A stretch of DNA of 64,000 nucleotides, from assembly GCF_902705875.1 (NCBI RefSeq), contig NZ_CACSIK010000001.1:2599166-2663165 (forward strand), given 5' to 3'. Position numbers and translations under genes: made by a program. The notes beneath the pieces are model-generated. The model did no database searches and was not told where the DNA came from. It was given only the letters and a program-made list of their open reading frames with translations. This document shows positions 1 to 10,450 of this stretch, in pieces (positions within the stretch are counted from its first letter, which is position 1; every line of letters starts with the position of its first letter). Source of the stretch: Zhongshania aliphaticivorans (lineage in GTDB: Bacteria > Pseudomonadota > Gammaproteobacteria > Pseudomonadales > Spongiibacteraceae).

Positions 1-72
1 CAATGACAATTAAACGAGGGGCTCAAATTTAACCTTAGCCCCATACGCTATATCAATCCATCTACGCTGATA

Positions 73-1893
73 TTACGGTGCCACACACATGACACAATAA
101 GCGTATACACCACGACTGTCTTTCAACTTCAGCATATCGTCCCAGGCCGGCAATACACTATTTAAAACAGATAGCAGCGGAGACGATGTGCTTAGTGCCG
201 ATTTCACTAAACCCGAGCCCAACATCATACGCATCAGCTCTTCTTGTGGGCTAAGTGGTAAAGCCAACAACCGTGTATTTACTGCCTCTAAGCCGACTAA
301 GTTAGCCGCAGAATTCACCGCTTGCTGCAAGCCACCCAGCTTATCTACCAAACCTAACTGCTGCGCATCCATTCCGCTCCAAACACGCCCTTCGGCTATG
401 GGTTCTACTTGCTCAACCAACTTCTTTCTACCGTTGGCAACAATATTAATAAACCGTCGGTAGCCGTACTCCACACCAGATTGAATCGCGCTCGCTAACA
501 CGGGATCTAAAGGTAAATCAGGACGCAGCTTACCTGCAATCGCTGTTGTACCCACCCCATCAGTGCTGACTCCCAAGCCTTGCAACATATTGTCTACTGT
601 TGGAAAGGCGCCAAAGATGCCAATTGACCCTGTCAAAGTTGCCGGTGTCGCCCATATTTCATCTGCACCCGCAGCAATCCAATACCCACCGGATGCGGCC
701 ATACTACCCATAGATACCACCAAGGGTTTGCCGTCTTCTTGTAGCTTTTGTAGCTCAGCGCGAATAACCTCAGAGGCAAACGCCGAACCACCGCCACTAT
801 CAATACGCAAAACGACGGCCTTAATATTGTCGTCATGACGTGCCTGCCGAATTAATTTTGCCAAACTGTCACCGCCAATCGTGCCAGCGGGCTGCTCTCC
901 GTCAACAATATTACCACTCGCAACAATAATACCGACGGCATCTTTCTCTTCAATAATGAGAGGCTGATTTAGCATTAAATAATCACGATAGTGACTTTGC
1001 TTAAAGCTCCCGTTGCCATTGTTACCCACACGCTCAATTAACATTTCACGCAACATTGGTTTACTGACAATACCATCTACCAAGCCGTAATCTAGGGCTG
1101 CTTGGGCGGCATCGCCTGCCACCTCGGTCATTACCTGGTCTATATGATTTGTGTAATGATCAAATTGACTTACTGTGATGCTGCGGCGCTCGACCACCGT
1201 ATCGCGGTACAGGCTCCAGAGTTGTTCCAACCACGCCCTATTCGCTTCTTTGGCCGCATCAGACATATTATTGCGAAGCAAAGGCTCTACCGCAGACTTA
1301 AAATTACCCACTTTAAAAACATGGAAGCGTATATTTAATTTATCGATGGCTTCGCTAAAATAATTACGAATAACGGCAAAACCTTCAATACCGACCCCAC
1401 CCATATTATGGACAAAAATTTGATCTGCAAAACTCGCCAGTAAATACTGATCTTGATTGTAGTGACTAGCACTAGCCACCACGGTTTTACCGCTTTCACG
1501 AAATAACTTGATCGCCGCAGATAATTCCAGCGTCTTACTCATTCCAATATGATCAAGCTCATCCAGCTGGAGCAATAAAACTTCTATTCGTGGGTCATCC
1601 GCCGCAAGCTCAACGGCCTCAATTAAATCGACTAGTCGAGTCTCACTAGCAACCCCTTGATCACGAAGCTGAGTGAATGCATCTACGGCTGATAATTCAT
1701 CCACTACAACCCCTTTCGGGGCAAGGACTAATACCGCGCCATCCGGAACTGAAATTTCCTGTACCGAATAAAAAAAGGTCATACCAAGTGAAACGACAAT
1801 CACCAAAAAAAGAATATTCAATGTCCAGCGTCTAGTAGCATCTATAAAGCCACCAAGCCGTGAAAAAAATCCGCGCTTTTTTTGCTCACTCAT
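73..1893 (-). CDS. sppA: Signal peptide peptidase SppA (protease IV, 67K type)
   Basis: Membrane-bound serine protease that digests signal peptides left in the inner membrane after secretion. The 606 residues match the double-domain (67K) form of SppA. One transmembrane helix lies at about residues 27-45, and the bulk of the protein would face the periplasm. The Ser/Lys dyad is readable: Lys199 in the GNFKSAVEP context and Ser401 in SMAASGGYW, corresponding to E. coli Lys209 and Ser409. A glycine-rich segment (RIDSGGGSA, about 364-371) precedes the nucleophile, as in the family. The start codon overlaps the stop of the upstream DUF2069 gene by 4 bases (ATGA), so the two are translationally coupled. 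The last residues (about 595-606, with two Cys) look lineage-specific. Confidence 0.96.
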   Translation of the reverse strand: MSEQKKRGFFSRLGGFIDATRRWTLNILFLVIVVSLGMTFFYSVQEISVPDGAVLVLAPKGVVVDELSAVDAFTQLRDQGVASETRLVDLIEAVELAADDPRIEVLLLQLDELDHIGMSKTLELSAAIKLFRESGKTVVASASHYNQDQYLLASFADQIFVHNMGGVGIEGFAVIRNYFSEAIDKLNIRFHVFKVGNFKSAVEPLLRNNMSDAAKEANRAWLEQLWSLYRDTVVERRSITVSQFDHYTNHIDQVMTEVAGDAAQAALDYGLVDGIVSKPMLREMLIERVGNNGNGSFKQSHYRDYLMLNQPLIIEEKDAVGIIVASGNIVDGEQPAGTIGGDSLAKLIRQARHDDNIKAVVLRIDSGGGSAFASEVIRAELQKLQEDGKPLVVSMGSMAASGGYWIAAGADEIWATPATLTGSIGIFGAFPTVDNMLQGLGVSTDGVGTTAIAGKLRPDLPLDPVLASAIQSGVEYGYRRFINIVANGRKKLVEQVEPIAEGRVWSGMDAQQLGLVDKLGGLQQAVNSAANLVGLEAVNTRLLALPLSPQEELMRMMLGSGLVKSALSTSSPLLSVLNSVLPAWDDMLKLKDSRGVYAYCVMCVAP

Positions 1894-2282
1894 ACCGTCG
1901 CATTCCTCTGCTCTGTCTTTTCACGCCACGCACCTGCCTGCCAGCGAATAAATACTGTAGAGCTACAAAACAGCAACACAACCATGGCTAATTCAACGTA
2001 ATTAAACCAAATAGCCAGTGACGATAATGCCTCTGTCACGGCCATGACAAAGTACAATAAGCTGGCAAAGCACATCCATGCAATCGGGCGCAATTGCGCT
2101 TTAAAGATACCCGGTGCAAACATGAGCATAGGGGCAATGCGAATAACCCAAATCGTAATACTCGGCTGTCGCCCCTCTTGTACCCACACCCAAGTACCCA
2201 AGGTCAGTGTGAGTAAGAACCCGATATAACTCGCTTTCATTAACGTGCTGGCGAAAGCTGCGCGTTTTTCTAATGCCGTCAT
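1890..2282 (-). CDS. DUF2069 family inner-membrane protein
   Basis: Small integral membrane protein of 130 residues with four predicted hydrophobic segments, at about residues 18-35, 44-59, 67-87 and 92-112, and a short charged C-terminus. Size, topology and position beside WrbA and ArsC genes match the DUF2069 family of gammaproteobacteria, which has no established function. It sits between the wrbA-like gene (7 bases from that stop codon) and sppA, with a 4-base overlap with sppA, so it is likely cotranscribed with both. The family assignment rests on pattern recognition of the helices and synteny. Confidence 0.8.
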   Translation of the reverse strand: MTALEKRAAFASTLMKASYIGFLLTLTLGTWVWVQEGRQPSITIWVIRIAPMLMFAPGIFKAQLRPIAWMCFASLLYFVMAVTEALSSLAIWFNYVELAMVVLLFCSSTVFIRWQAGAWREKTEQRNATV

Positions 2283-2289
2283 TACTACC

Positions 2290-3259
<970 letters not shown>

Positions 3260-3346
3260 ATGACTCTCTATCTAATTTGGTAATTTAACCAGTTTGCCGG
3301 CATTATACACGCCCATTACTGTCGTGAACCTGAATAGAGCATTTCC

Positions 3347-3805
3347 ATGAAAACGCCGACCTTGCCGTTAATCGCCACACTGCTTGTTATCTTCTTGGCT
3401 GGCTGCAGCAAACCAGATTTCGACACCACTTCAGGTAGTGGTGGTAACTTCTCCCAAGGTAAGTGGTTAATTATTAATTACTGGGCAACATGGTGCGGGC
3501 CCTGCCGTGAAGAAATACCAGATCTTAATGCCCTTGCAACTCAGCGTGATGACATCAAAATTTATGGCGTGAATTACGACAATTTACGTGGTTATGCATT
3601 AAAAGACGCCATCACTGAGATGGGCATTCAATTTGATTCCATTCTAGTTGATCCATCGCCCCAACTGGCAGTTCCCCGCCCAAAAGTCTTGCCTACCACC
3701 TTATTAATCAGTCCGGCCGGGGCCGTTAGCGAGACATTAACCGGCCCACAAACCACAGAGATGCTGAACGCCGCCCTATTGAAAGCCAAAGCATTACAGC
3801 CATAG
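3347..3805 (+). CDS. TlpA-like thioredoxin-fold lipoprotein
   Basis: Membrane-anchored periplasmic disulfide reductase-like protein of 152 residues. A lipoprotein signal peptide ends in the lipobox LAGC, with acylated Cys20. The thioredoxin domain follows with an intact WCGPC redox motif (Cys50 and Cys53) and a cis-proline region near LPTTLLISPAG. Members of this family reduce apo-cytochrome c cysteines or supply electrons to other periplasmic proteins. The partner here is unknown, because no cytochrome maturation gene is adjacent. It is transcribed alone and divergently from arsC, sharing an 87-base promoter gap. Confidence 0.9.
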   Translation: MKTPTLPLIATLLVIFLAGCSKPDFDTTSGSGGNFSQGKWLIINYWATWCGPCREEIPDLNALATQRDDIKIYGVNYDNLRGYALKDAITEMGIQFDSILVDPSPQLAVPRPKVLPTTLLISPAGAVSETLTGPQTTEMLNAALLKAKALQP

Positions 3806-3967
3806 AAGTCCACTATTAAGCCCGCACTCCTCAGCTTTAGATTCTGGGCACTAGGTTTTGGGCAATAACAACGCCCGCGAAGAAAAACCTTGCGCACCGC
3901 CCCTCTATAAAGCCGATAAGCATCCAATAATAGGCAATTTATCGTGGTGTTCTGCTGCCCATGAGGC

Positions 3968-4507
3968 CTAATCGTAACACCAGCGAATCCCCGAGTGCGT
4001 TAACGCTGATTGCCAGTGCACTCGCATGCTATCGCTGAATGCGACCAAACTAATTTCTTTTATCTGCTCAGTACGCTCGTCCATTGCAATGCTATCTCGT
4101 AATGTATGAACAGCAATACGAGTGGCAGCCTCATGGGGATAACCATAAACGCCACAACTTATTGCAGGAAACGCAATGCGCTCAATATCATGTTCACGAG
4201 CAAGTTCAATACTACGACGATAACAAGACGCTAATAGTTGTGCTTCGTATTCACAGCCGTCCCGCCATACTGGGCCAACGGTATGAATAACAAACCGCGC
4301 TGGCAACAAAAAACCTGGGCTGAGCTTTGCATCACCCGTTTCGCATCCCCTTAAAGTCCGGCAGTAGGCAAGTAATTCAGGGCCTGCAGCATGATGTATG
4401 GCACCGTCAACACCGCCACCACCCAATAGGCTGTTGTTTGCAGCATTAACAATTGCATCCACTGCCAAACGACAAATATCACCCTTAACGATTACGAATT
4501 TAGTCAT
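3968..4507 (-). CDS. Macrodomain protein (O-acetyl-ADP-ribose deacetylase, YmdB/MacroD type)
   Basis: Single macrodomain expected to hydrolyse O-acetyl-ADP-ribose or mono-ADP-ribosyl groups in the cytoplasm. The MacroD signature is complete: GDI near residue 9, [26 protein letters not shown] for adenine and diphosphate binding (read as two adjoining motifs), and the distal [11 protein letters not shown] loop. I prefer the ATG at 4507, since the protein then starts at the first strand ([11 protein letters not shown]). A TTG five codons upstream is the alternative. A 25-base gap separates it from the upstream hydrolase gene on the same strand, suggesting cotranscription. Confidence 0.92.
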   Translation of the reverse strand: MTKFVIVKGDICRLAVDAIVNAANNSLLGGGGVDGAIHHAAGPELLAYCRTLRGCETGDAKLSPGFLLPARFVIHTVGPVWRDGCEYEAQLLASCYRRSIELAREHDIERIAFPAISCGVYGYPHEAATRIAVHTLRDSIAMDERTEQIKEISLVAFSDSMRVHWQSALTHSGIRWCYD

Positions 4508-4532
4508 TAGCCCACTGCCCAATAAACAAGAC

Positions 4533-5810
4533 TTATTCCTCTCCCTCGCGGTGACGCATAAACGCTAATAGTACGCGATACACTTCTGCATCATTCAGTA
4601 AATCCATATGATTGATACCGCGACCTACCCAGCAATTTCCAGCGGGGTAGTCGAGATTGAATCTTGGGTCGACATGATGCCCAAGGGCACTATCAACCGC
4701 TACTAAGCCATCGCCAAGAAAGCTATCGCCAATGTTTTCTTCACGGCCAACTGTACTAGCAGCAATGGCATAATTGAGCACATCAATTGGCAATCTCTGC
4801 ATGTGACGCTGATCCCCCACCATGGCAAAACGATCAACGTTATTCCAATCTTCATCAACAATATTGCCGTAACGCAAATCAGTAATACCACTGCTGCGAA
4901 GCCGCGCCAAACGCGCAAAGGGTGAGCTATACGGGTTACTATCTAAAATAAGGTCAAGCCAATTGCCACCTCGCTCTAGCATCGCTCCGTGATGAGGGGT
5001 GCCTAAACAAATCATTTTTTGCAGCCGCGACGGCCAATCGCAAGCGTTATTCATCGCATAGTGGCAGGCGCTTCGCGATACTAAACCTCCCATACTATGC
5101 GCAATAATATAAAGCTCTGTGGATTCAGAGGAATGCGAAACCAAGCCCTGCAGCAGTGCTGCCAGTTGACGACCATTTTCCGATATATGCAGACCAGTAT
5201 TGTATTTAAGATATAGGGGAGTCAGCCCAAGGTCACGAGCTAAAGCCTGACCATGATCATGCCCCCGGCGCAGCCATTGTTCGTCATTCATACACAGGCC
5301 GTGAACAAACACTGCAACACGATCGTTGGCCTTGGCCATAAAACCTGCAAGTTCGTCTTCAGATAATGACCGCCCCTCACTTCGAAAACTCATGGTAATA
5401 GCAAGCGGGTTTTGTTTGGTTTGCAAATGGTCGCCCAACACGCCATTTAGTGCAGACACCAGCGCATTCCTAGCAAGGGATTCAGGGCGTTCATCAACTG
5501 ACCTCGTCAATTGGCGTATTAATGCGTCCAAACCCAAGCCCACTAGGCCGTTGACACCTCGAACACTGTCATAAACGAGTCCTGTAATACCCTGTGTACG
5601 AGGTAGAGGCTTAGGGTTTTGACCTTTAATAATCGCTTGCGCGGAATCTTGTAAGGAATACTGCTGAGGCGATGACGTTAAAACACCGCCCAAATTAATA
5701 ATGGCGTGATGAAGACCTTCCGAAATTTCAGAAACACCGGCAACAGCATCAACCGCTAAGCGCCCCGCACCGAGAATATCTGAAGCATGTTTTACAAGCG
5801 GGTGAGTCAT
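4533..5810 (-). CDS. PGAP1-like alpha/beta hydrolase (lipase/esterase)
   Basis: Predicted serine hydrolase of 425 residues. An N-terminal helical region (about 1-160) of unclear role precedes an alpha/beta hydrolase core. The core has the oxyanion strand [15 protein letters not shown] (about 167-181), the nucleophile elbow [12 protein letters not shown] (A-H-S-M-G), and a C-terminal His in the region following [10 protein letters not shown]. This arrangement resembles PGAP1-like/triacylglycerol lipases. No secretion signal is evident, so it is probably cytoplasmic or intracellularly membrane-associated. Its substrate cannot be inferred. It lies upstream of the macrodomain gene in the same orientation. 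Confidence 0.85.
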   Translation of the reverse strand: MTHPLVKHASDILGAGRLAVDAVAGVSEISEGLHHAIINLGGVLTSSPQQYSLQDSAQAIIKGQNPKPLPRTQGITGLVYDSVRGVNGLVGLGLDALIRQLTRSVDERPESLARNALVSALNGVLGDHLQTKQNPLAITMSFRSEGRSLSEDELAGFMAKANDRVAVFVHGLCMNDEQWLRRGHDHGQALARDLGLTPLYLKYNTGLHISENGRQLAALLQGLVSHSSESTELYIIAHSMGGLVSRSACHYAMNNACDWPSRLQKMICLGTPHHGAMLERGGNWLDLILDSNPYSSPFARLARLRSSGITDLRYGNIVDEDWNNVDRFAMVGDQRHMQRLPIDVLNYAIAASTVGREENIGDSFLGDGLVAVDSALGHHVDPRFNLDYPAGNCWVGRGINHMDLLNDAEVYRVLLAFMRHREGEE

Positions 5811-5948
5811 GAAATTTTACCGTGGTTAGGCAGCGCGTCAGATATTGCAATAGCACGTTGTCTGCCAAAGAAGGTGGATACTAAAAATTAAGCGCTATGC
5901 TCGGCAAAGCACCAAGCACAAGCAAGAAGGATGATGAATAAAATTCAT

Positions 5949-6215
5949 TTAAACACCAATACTGGCCAACTTCACCATGATGTCTTTTAAAATACCGGCC
6001 ACAGTCGGGTGCTCTACCTCAAACCCTGACACTAACTCCTCAAGCCGGTCCTGCAAGCTGCTATCTTCAAGCACAAACTGTGGGCCGGAACCTAGCTCAC
6101 GGTCAATATCATCAACCAAAGCATGTAGTTTTGCTCTATTTCCGTCATCAACGGCGAGTTCGTCAATTTCAATTTGAAGCTGATTTAATTGCTCGTGCAA
6201 ATGTTTTGGGTCCAT
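5949..6215 (-). CDS. DUF4404 family protein
   Basis: Acidic 88-residue protein, almost wholly helical, with heptad-like spacing in the first half (LHEQLNQLQIEIDEL) and a C-terminal hydrophobic helix ending in IMVKLASIGV. It matches the DUF4404 family of gammaproteobacteria, for which no function is established. An opposite-strand frame over the same region is compositionally implausible. It is flanked by the PGAP1-like hydrolase gene and the Fur-box gene, both on the minus strand, but gaps of 138 and 66 bases leave operon membership open. Confidence 0.75.
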   Translation of the reverse strand: MDPKHLHEQLNQLQIEIDELAVDDGNRAKLHALVDDIDRELGSGPQFVLEDSSLQDRLEELVSGFEVEHPTVAGILKDIMVKLASIGV

Positions 6216-6281
6216 TACTAGTCTCCACTATGTTCACCTTGAGCATAGCAAGTCTTAAGCAATACGCACAGCCAGTAGAAC

Positions 6282-6758
6282 TTAATGGCAGCGATGTTTC
6301 AGTAATCGTGTCGTCTCTTGATAGCAAGCATGTAAAGTCTCCTCCTCTCCCGCCGCCTCGTAATGACGCGCCAGCATCTGCAAAGAGATTTCCACATTGC
6401 GCTGCAAAGATAAACCTAGCCCCTGGGGGCTGCGCAAAAGTTTTAATAAATGGTGATGTACCGCCAATAAGCAGTGCCGCTGTAAACAGTTTTCATGGCA
6501 GCGAGCAAAGCACTCAGCCAAAAAGTGACCTGACACCATATACCGATCAATATTGCTTAAAGACGGCAAATCTTCATTACTTAATAACATTTCACTCAAT
6601 TCAAAACTGCAGCCCAAATATTTTAACGCTGACTGCCAATCTCGCTGAGCAAAAGCCTCTCGCCCTGCCTCCATCCATTCATCCCAGCGATTTTCTGCAA
6701 CCACTTTACTGCGTTTAAGCTGCTGTCTGTGTGCCGAACATAAAAATTGCATCGCCAT
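6282..6758 (-). CDS. Cys/His-rich protein of unknown function under a Fur box
   Basis: I do not recognise a family with certainty. The product is 158 residues from the ATG at 6758, chosen because GGGAGG lies 5 bases upstream. The longer frame starting at 6809 would read through the Fur box. The protein is helical, with a TPR-like stretch (AGREAFAQRDWQSALKYLGCSFELSEML) and an unusual density of Cys and His: LCSAH near the N-terminus, ECFARCHENCLQRHC in the middle and HRCH at the end. This could bind metal or heme. The upstream Fur site implies expression under iron limitation. A role in iron handling is therefore an inference from regulation and composition only. Confidence 0.75.
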   Translation of the reverse strand: MAMQFLCSAHRQQLKRSKVVAENRWDEWMEAGREAFAQRDWQSALKYLGCSFELSEMLLSNEDLPSLSNIDRYMVSGHFLAECFARCHENCLQRHCLLAVHHHLLKLLRSPQGLGLSLQRNVEISLQMLARHYEAAGEEETLHACYQETTRLLKHRCH

Positions 6759-6790
6759 ATCCACCTCCCAAATTGTATGAGAGAAATAAT

Positions 6791-6811
6791 AAATGATAAT
6801 GATTATCATTT
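6791..6811 (-). promoter_or_regulatory. Fur box
   Basis: The 21 bases form a near-perfect palindrome containing TGATAATGATTATCA, an exact match to the 7-1-7 Fur consensus. It lies 33 bases upstream of the chosen start of the Cys/His-rich gene (6758), in position to cover its promoter. The divergent SDR gene starts 134 bases away on the other side, so control of that gene is less likely. Confidence 0.88.
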
Positions 6812-6944
6812 AAAGGGTTGGATGTGAATTATTTATACCGCCTGCCTACATGCGAAAAACATCACAATAAAGACCGTTTTCGCCATTGACCCAATAACAA
6901 GGACTTAGCGAGACTATAAAAAATCATAATAACTAGGACAATGT

Positions 6945-7739
6945 ATGAACATCCAACAATTGTTTTCATTACAAGACGATGTCGCCTTAGTCACCGGCGC
7001 CGGTCGTGGCATTGGTCGCGCGATTGCCATTGCCTTTGCCGAGGCCGGCGCTTCCGTCATCTGTGCAGCCAGAACCCAAGAAGATGTCGACGAAAGTACT
7101 GCCTTATGTAATGCCGCCCTACGTGAAAATCACCCGAACAGCAAAGCCAAAGCTATCGCAATAAGCTGTGATGTTAATGACGAAAGCGCCTTAGAATCAC
7201 TCGTCGATACGAGTTTAAACACCTTTAGCAAGCTCACTATTCTTGTCAACAATGCCGGTGGCGCTTACCCAAATGACCCACTTAATACGACGTCTAAAAC
7301 ATTGAATCGCGATTTTAACTTTAATGTCACCAGCGCCTTTAATCTCACTCGCCTTTGTCATCCACACCTTCAGCAGCATAAAGGGAGGGTTATCAACATA
7401 ATTTCAGCTTCGTCACGCTACTCTCAGGCAGGGTTTAGTAGCTACGGCACCGCAAAAGCCGCCCTTGAACAACTTACTAAGCTACTCGCTGCCGATTTCG
7501 CCCCCACCATTCGCGTTAACGGTATTTCGCCAGGAACCATTCTCACCGACGCACTAAAGCAATACCTTAACGAAGAAATTCAAGACAAAATGTCAGCCCT
7601 TACCCCAATGAAATCGCTAGGTGAGCCACAAGATATAGCCGCCGCCGCGCTCTATCTTGCCAGCCAAGCTTCTCGCTGGGTGACAGGCAAAATTATTGAA
7701 GTTGACGGCGGAGCAGAGTCCACAACGTGGCCATTTTAA
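6945..7739 (+). CDS. Short-chain dehydrogenase/reductase (SDR)
   Basis: NAD(P)-dependent oxidoreductase of 264 residues, the usual length of a classical SDR. It has the cofactor motif TGAGRGIG (about 17-24), NNAGG (about 101-105), a catalytic Ser in ISASSRYSQ, and the Tyr-x3-Lys pair in SSYGTAKAALEQ. The C-terminal PGTILTD and VTGKIIEVDGG motifs resemble 3-oxoacyl-ACP reductase or 7-alpha-hydroxysteroid dehydrogenase-like enzymes, but the substrate is not predictable. It is transcribed divergently from the Fur-box gene and followed by mscS after 172 bases, probably as a separate unit. Confidence 0.9.
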   Translation: MNIQQLFSLQDDVALVTGAGRGIGRAIAIAFAEAGASVICAARTQEDVDESTALCNAALRENHPNSKAKAIAISCDVNDESALESLVDTSLNTFSKLTILVNNAGGAYPNDPLNTTSKTLNRDFNFNVTSAFNLTRLCHPHLQQHKGRVINIISASSRYSQAGFSSYGTAKAALEQLTKLLAADFAPTIRVNGISPGTILTDALKQYLNEEIQDKMSALTPMKSLGEPQDIAAAALYLASQASRWVTGKIIEVDGGAESTTWPF

Positions 7740-7911
7740 ATAATAGTGACATAGCGTGCGCAATTTAGCATACAAAGCAAATCCGCCTTAACTCTAACCA
7801 TTGTGATTAGTCGATGGTCCATGTTTATAATTACGCACCCACTCAACAACCAATAAGAAAGAATCAGCGTATACCCTAACTTTCCTAGATAACTCACCAA
7901 GGTAGACTTAT

Positions 7912-8736
7912 ATGGATTCGAAAGCATTAGAAGAACTCATCGCTCAATACGGTCCAGATGCCATTAGCATCGGTATTCGTGCAGCAAGCGCACTCGCCAT
8001 GTTGTTAATTGGCTATTGGGTGGCCAAATTCATTTCTGGCATTGTCCGTAAAGCAATGACCAACCGCGGCACCGACGCAACATTGACCAACTTCCTAGCC
8101 AAGCTAGTCTTTTTCATTATTTTTGCCCTAGCCGCCATCCCTGCCCTTGCCCACGCAGGTATTCAAACTGCATCGGTGATTGCTGCATTAGGTGCCGCCG
8201 GTTTAGCGGTAGGTTTAGCATTACAAGGTTCACTGGCCAACTTTGCTGCCGGCGTGCTGCTGATTGCCTTCCGCCCCTGCCGAGTCGGTGACTGGGTTGA
8301 CGCGGGTGGCTGTTCAGGAACGGTTGAAAGTATCAGTTTATTCTCAACCATTTTGCTTACCGGTGACTATAAACGCATTGTGATCCCCAACTCACAAGTC
8401 ATGTCTGATGCGATTACCAATTACAGTGTAATGCCCCGCCGCCGCATTGATTTAGTGGTCGGCATTTCCTACGATGCTGATATGCGTGTCGCAAAAGATA
8501 TTCTCAAAAAACTAGTTGACGCTGACGAGCGTATACTTAAAGATCCAGCGCCTACCATTGCGGTCTCTGAATTAGGTGACTCATCGGTAAATTTGGTTTG
8601 TCGCCCTTGGGTTGCCACTGCAGATTACTGGGCAACACGCTGGAAATTAACCGAAGATATTAAAACCGAATTTGATGCCGCCGGTGTTGGTATTCCTTAC
8701 CCACAGATGGATGTGCATTTTCACAAAGAGGCTTAA
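7912..8736 (+). CDS. mscS: Small-conductance mechanosensitive channel MscS
   Basis: Inner-membrane channel that opens under osmotic downshock. The 274 residues match E. coli MscS in length. Three transmembrane helices occupy about residues 15-35, 55-80 and 85-115. The Gly/Ala-rich pore helix (ALGAAGLAVGLALQGSLAN) leads into the MscS signature FRPCRVGDWVD, followed by a cytosolic beta domain and a C-terminal alpha/beta domain ending near YPQMDVHFH. An AAGGTAG ribosome-binding region lies just upstream of the ATG. It is followed by a hairpin and then the DUF481 gene. Confidence 0.95.
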   Translation: MDSKALEELIAQYGPDAISIGIRAASALAMLLIGYWVAKFISGIVRKAMTNRGTDATLTNFLAKLVFFIIFALAAIPALAHAGIQTASVIAALGAAGLAVGLALQGSLANFAAGVLLIAFRPCRVGDWVDAGGCSGTVESISLFSTILLTGDYKRIVIPNSQVMSDAITNYSVMPRRRIDLVVGISYDADMRVAKDILKKLVDADERILKDPAPTIAVSELGDSSVNLVCRPWVATADYWATRWKLTEDIKTEFDAAGVGIPYPQMDVHFHKEA

Positions 8737-8752
8737 TACCCTTTATAATGTT

Positions 8753-8778
8753 AGAGTAGCGCGAAGTCACGCTACTCT
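8753..8778 (+). terminator. Hairpin between mscS and the DUF481 gene
   Basis: A perfect 9-bp stem (AGAGTAGCG pairing with CGCTACTCT) with an 8-base loop starts 16 bases after the mscS stop. No clear T run follows, so it may be a weak terminator, an attenuator or an mRNA-stabilising structure rather than a strong stop. Confidence 0.5.
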
Positions 8779-8819
8779 GCTTTACTCCCCCGTTTATCAA
8801 TCTCCAATTAAGGGACACA

Positions 8820-9554
8820 ATGAGATATTTCAATAACACTCTGGTAGCCGTCGCTGCCACCGTGGCGGCCAATGGCGCATTCGCCCAAGATGCAGCAACT
8901 AAGCTCTGGAAAGGCGATATAGAATTTGGTTATTACCAACAAGAAGGCAATACCGATGAATCTAGTATCATCGGCAAAGCCAACGGCAAACGCAGCAACG
9001 GCCAATGGACTTACGACATTAACGCCGAGGCTCAAAATAGTGAAACATCTGGCATTCGCTCTGCTGAACGGTATTTCCTTAGCAACCGTTTGGCCTACGA
9101 CTTTAGCGAATCCAACTACAGTTTCGGCTACGCCTCTGCGGATAAAGACCGCTTTAGTGGCTATGTTTACCAAGCCACACTGACCGGTGGCTATGGGCGA
9201 CGCCTACTAAAAAATGAAAAAATGACATGGGATGCTGAAGTCGGCCCCGGTATACGTGTCAGCGAATTTGAAACTGCTAGCGATTCCGGAGACGGTCAAA
9301 TTACCGAAGCTATTTTACGCTTATCTACCGAGTTTGCCTTTGCAGTGTCGGAAACGGCAACCTTTGAACAAAAGCTCTCTGTTGAAAGTGGTGACGAAAA
9401 TACGGTATCCAAATCAGTGACATCCCTTAAAACAAAAATTGTGGGTGGACTAGGTTTAAAGCTCAGCTACACCATGGAATACAACGAAATTGTGCCCAAT
9501 GACACCGTTCACCTAGATCGGGAAACGGCGGTTACTGTGGTTTATAATTTTTAA
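8820..9554 (+). CDS. DUF481 (YdiY-like) outer-membrane beta-barrel protein
   Basis: Putative salt-induced outer membrane protein of 244 residues. A signal peptide (MRYFNNTLVAVAATVAANGAFA) precedes a mature part of alternating polar/hydrophobic beta strands such as GDIEFGYYQQEGNTDESS, which matches the DUF481 start (GxxxxGxxxxxGNT). The chain ends in the terminal phenylalanine (VVYNF) expected for Bam-dependent outer-membrane insertion. It lies 83 bases downstream of mscS, which may reflect a shared osmotic theme. It is closed by a strong terminator at 9616-9651. Confidence 0.9.
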   Translation: MRYFNNTLVAVAATVAANGAFAQDAATKLWKGDIEFGYYQQEGNTDESSIIGKANGKRSNGQWTYDINAEAQNSETSGIRSAERYFLSNRLAYDFSESNYSFGYASADKDRFSGYVYQATLTGGYGRRLLKNEKMTWDAEVGPGIRVSEFETASDSGDGQITEAILRLSTEFAFAVSETATFEQKLSVESGDENTVSKSVTSLKTKIVGGLGLKLSYTMEYNEIVPNDTVHLDRETAVTVVYNF

Positions 9555-9615
9555 TACGCGCTCAACAATCCAATCTTTACGTAGGTATTTCTATTATTGA
9601 AGAACCACTGAAGAT

Positions 9616-9651
9616 AAAAAAGGCCGGTGCAATGAAGCCACCGGCCTTTTT
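9616..9651 (+). terminator. Bidirectional rho-independent terminator
   Basis: A 9-bp GC-rich stem (AGGCCGGTG pairing with CACCGGCCT) is flanked by an A run on the left and a T run on the right. It can therefore terminate both the plus-strand DUF481 gene and the convergent DUF4870 gene that ends at 9670. Confidence 0.92.
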
Positions 9652-9669
9652 GGGTTTAAAGGCTAAACA

Positions 9670-10056
9670 TTAACCAAAGAACCAAGAGCTAGGGTCTGCA
9701 ATTGGTTTTTTCTCAGAAAGCAGTATCAATCCCTTAATGGTTCTCACCAAGTACCAAATAGCGGTAAACAGTAAGACAAAATAGCCGATAAACACGAACG
9801 ATAAAATAATACCAATTAAGCTATAAAGCAGCCCTATCCAAAAGGTTCGAATAATAAATTGGAAATGTGATTCCTCCAATTTCGACGCTTTATCTTTCTT
9901 TAAATAAGCAACCACCAAACCGGCAATACCAGCAAAAGGGACGACTAAGCCCACCAAGTACAATATATATCCAATCTTAGCCATTCCGGTATCAGCCAAA
10001 ATCACGTCACCTTCTGGGTTTTTCGCCTCAGGCGCAACCACCACATCATCAACCAT
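9670..10056 (-). CDS. DUF4870-like small membrane protein
   Basis: Protein of 128 residues with a short hydrophilic N-terminus and about three transmembrane segments (about 25-50, 66-90 and 90-112). The central motif ESHFQFIIRTFWIGLL is typical of the DUF4870 family (a conserved His-Phe-x-Phe before an amphipathic stretch). The function of the family is unknown. The gene is alone on the minus strand, converging on the DUF481 gene with a shared terminator and followed upstream by a 394-base gap. Confidence 0.8.
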   Translation of the reverse strand: MVDDVVVAPEAKNPEGDVILADTGMAKIGYILYLVGLVVPFAGIAGLVVAYLKKDKASKLEESHFQFIIRTFWIGLLYSLIGIILSFVFIGYFVLLFTAIWYLVRTIKGLILLSEKKPIADPSSWFFG

Positions 10057-10450
10057 ATTTAATTCCTTTTAAGTCTCAGTCAGCTATTGGTCTCTATATT
10101 GAACACCAAAAAAACAATGAAAACTATAAAAAATATAGTAGTGCCGATCACTTGAATCAGTGATCTTTTGACCCTAAGGATCTCTACTCACATCCACAGA
10201 AATCAACGCCAATGCTAAATACAATATTGATTCAATAATTTATTAGACCCCATAACATCGTGCAAAAATGTCAAAATGTTGCTATAAATACCTTGCAAGT
10301 TACTCTTCTCATTACCGTTTTCTCTTTAAACAAGATATTAGCTTTTCATAATGACCCGTAACCTGCACCCTATATGCACCAAAGGTAAAATAAGTATACA
10401 GGCGCGGCTGACTTCACCGCATTTAGCAACGATGCTAACCGACAGGCCTC
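10057..10450. other. Intergenic region between DUF4870 and FHA-EAL genes
   Basis: No credible gene is visible. It contains a hairpin at 10146-10165 (GATCACT pairing with AGTGATC, 6-base loop) followed by TTTT. The region presumably carries the divergent promoters of the two flanking genes; no clear operator was recognised. Confidence 0.5.

Noticed and set aside
6080-6718. 212-codon plus-strand open frame
   Set aside because: It lies opposite the DUF4404 and Fur-box genes, its translation is low-complexity and lacks any domain, and the minus-strand genes have good ribosome-binding sites.
7736-7927. 63-codon minus-strand frame between the SDR and mscS
   Set aside because: It covers the mscS promoter and has no family-like sequence; read as intergenic.
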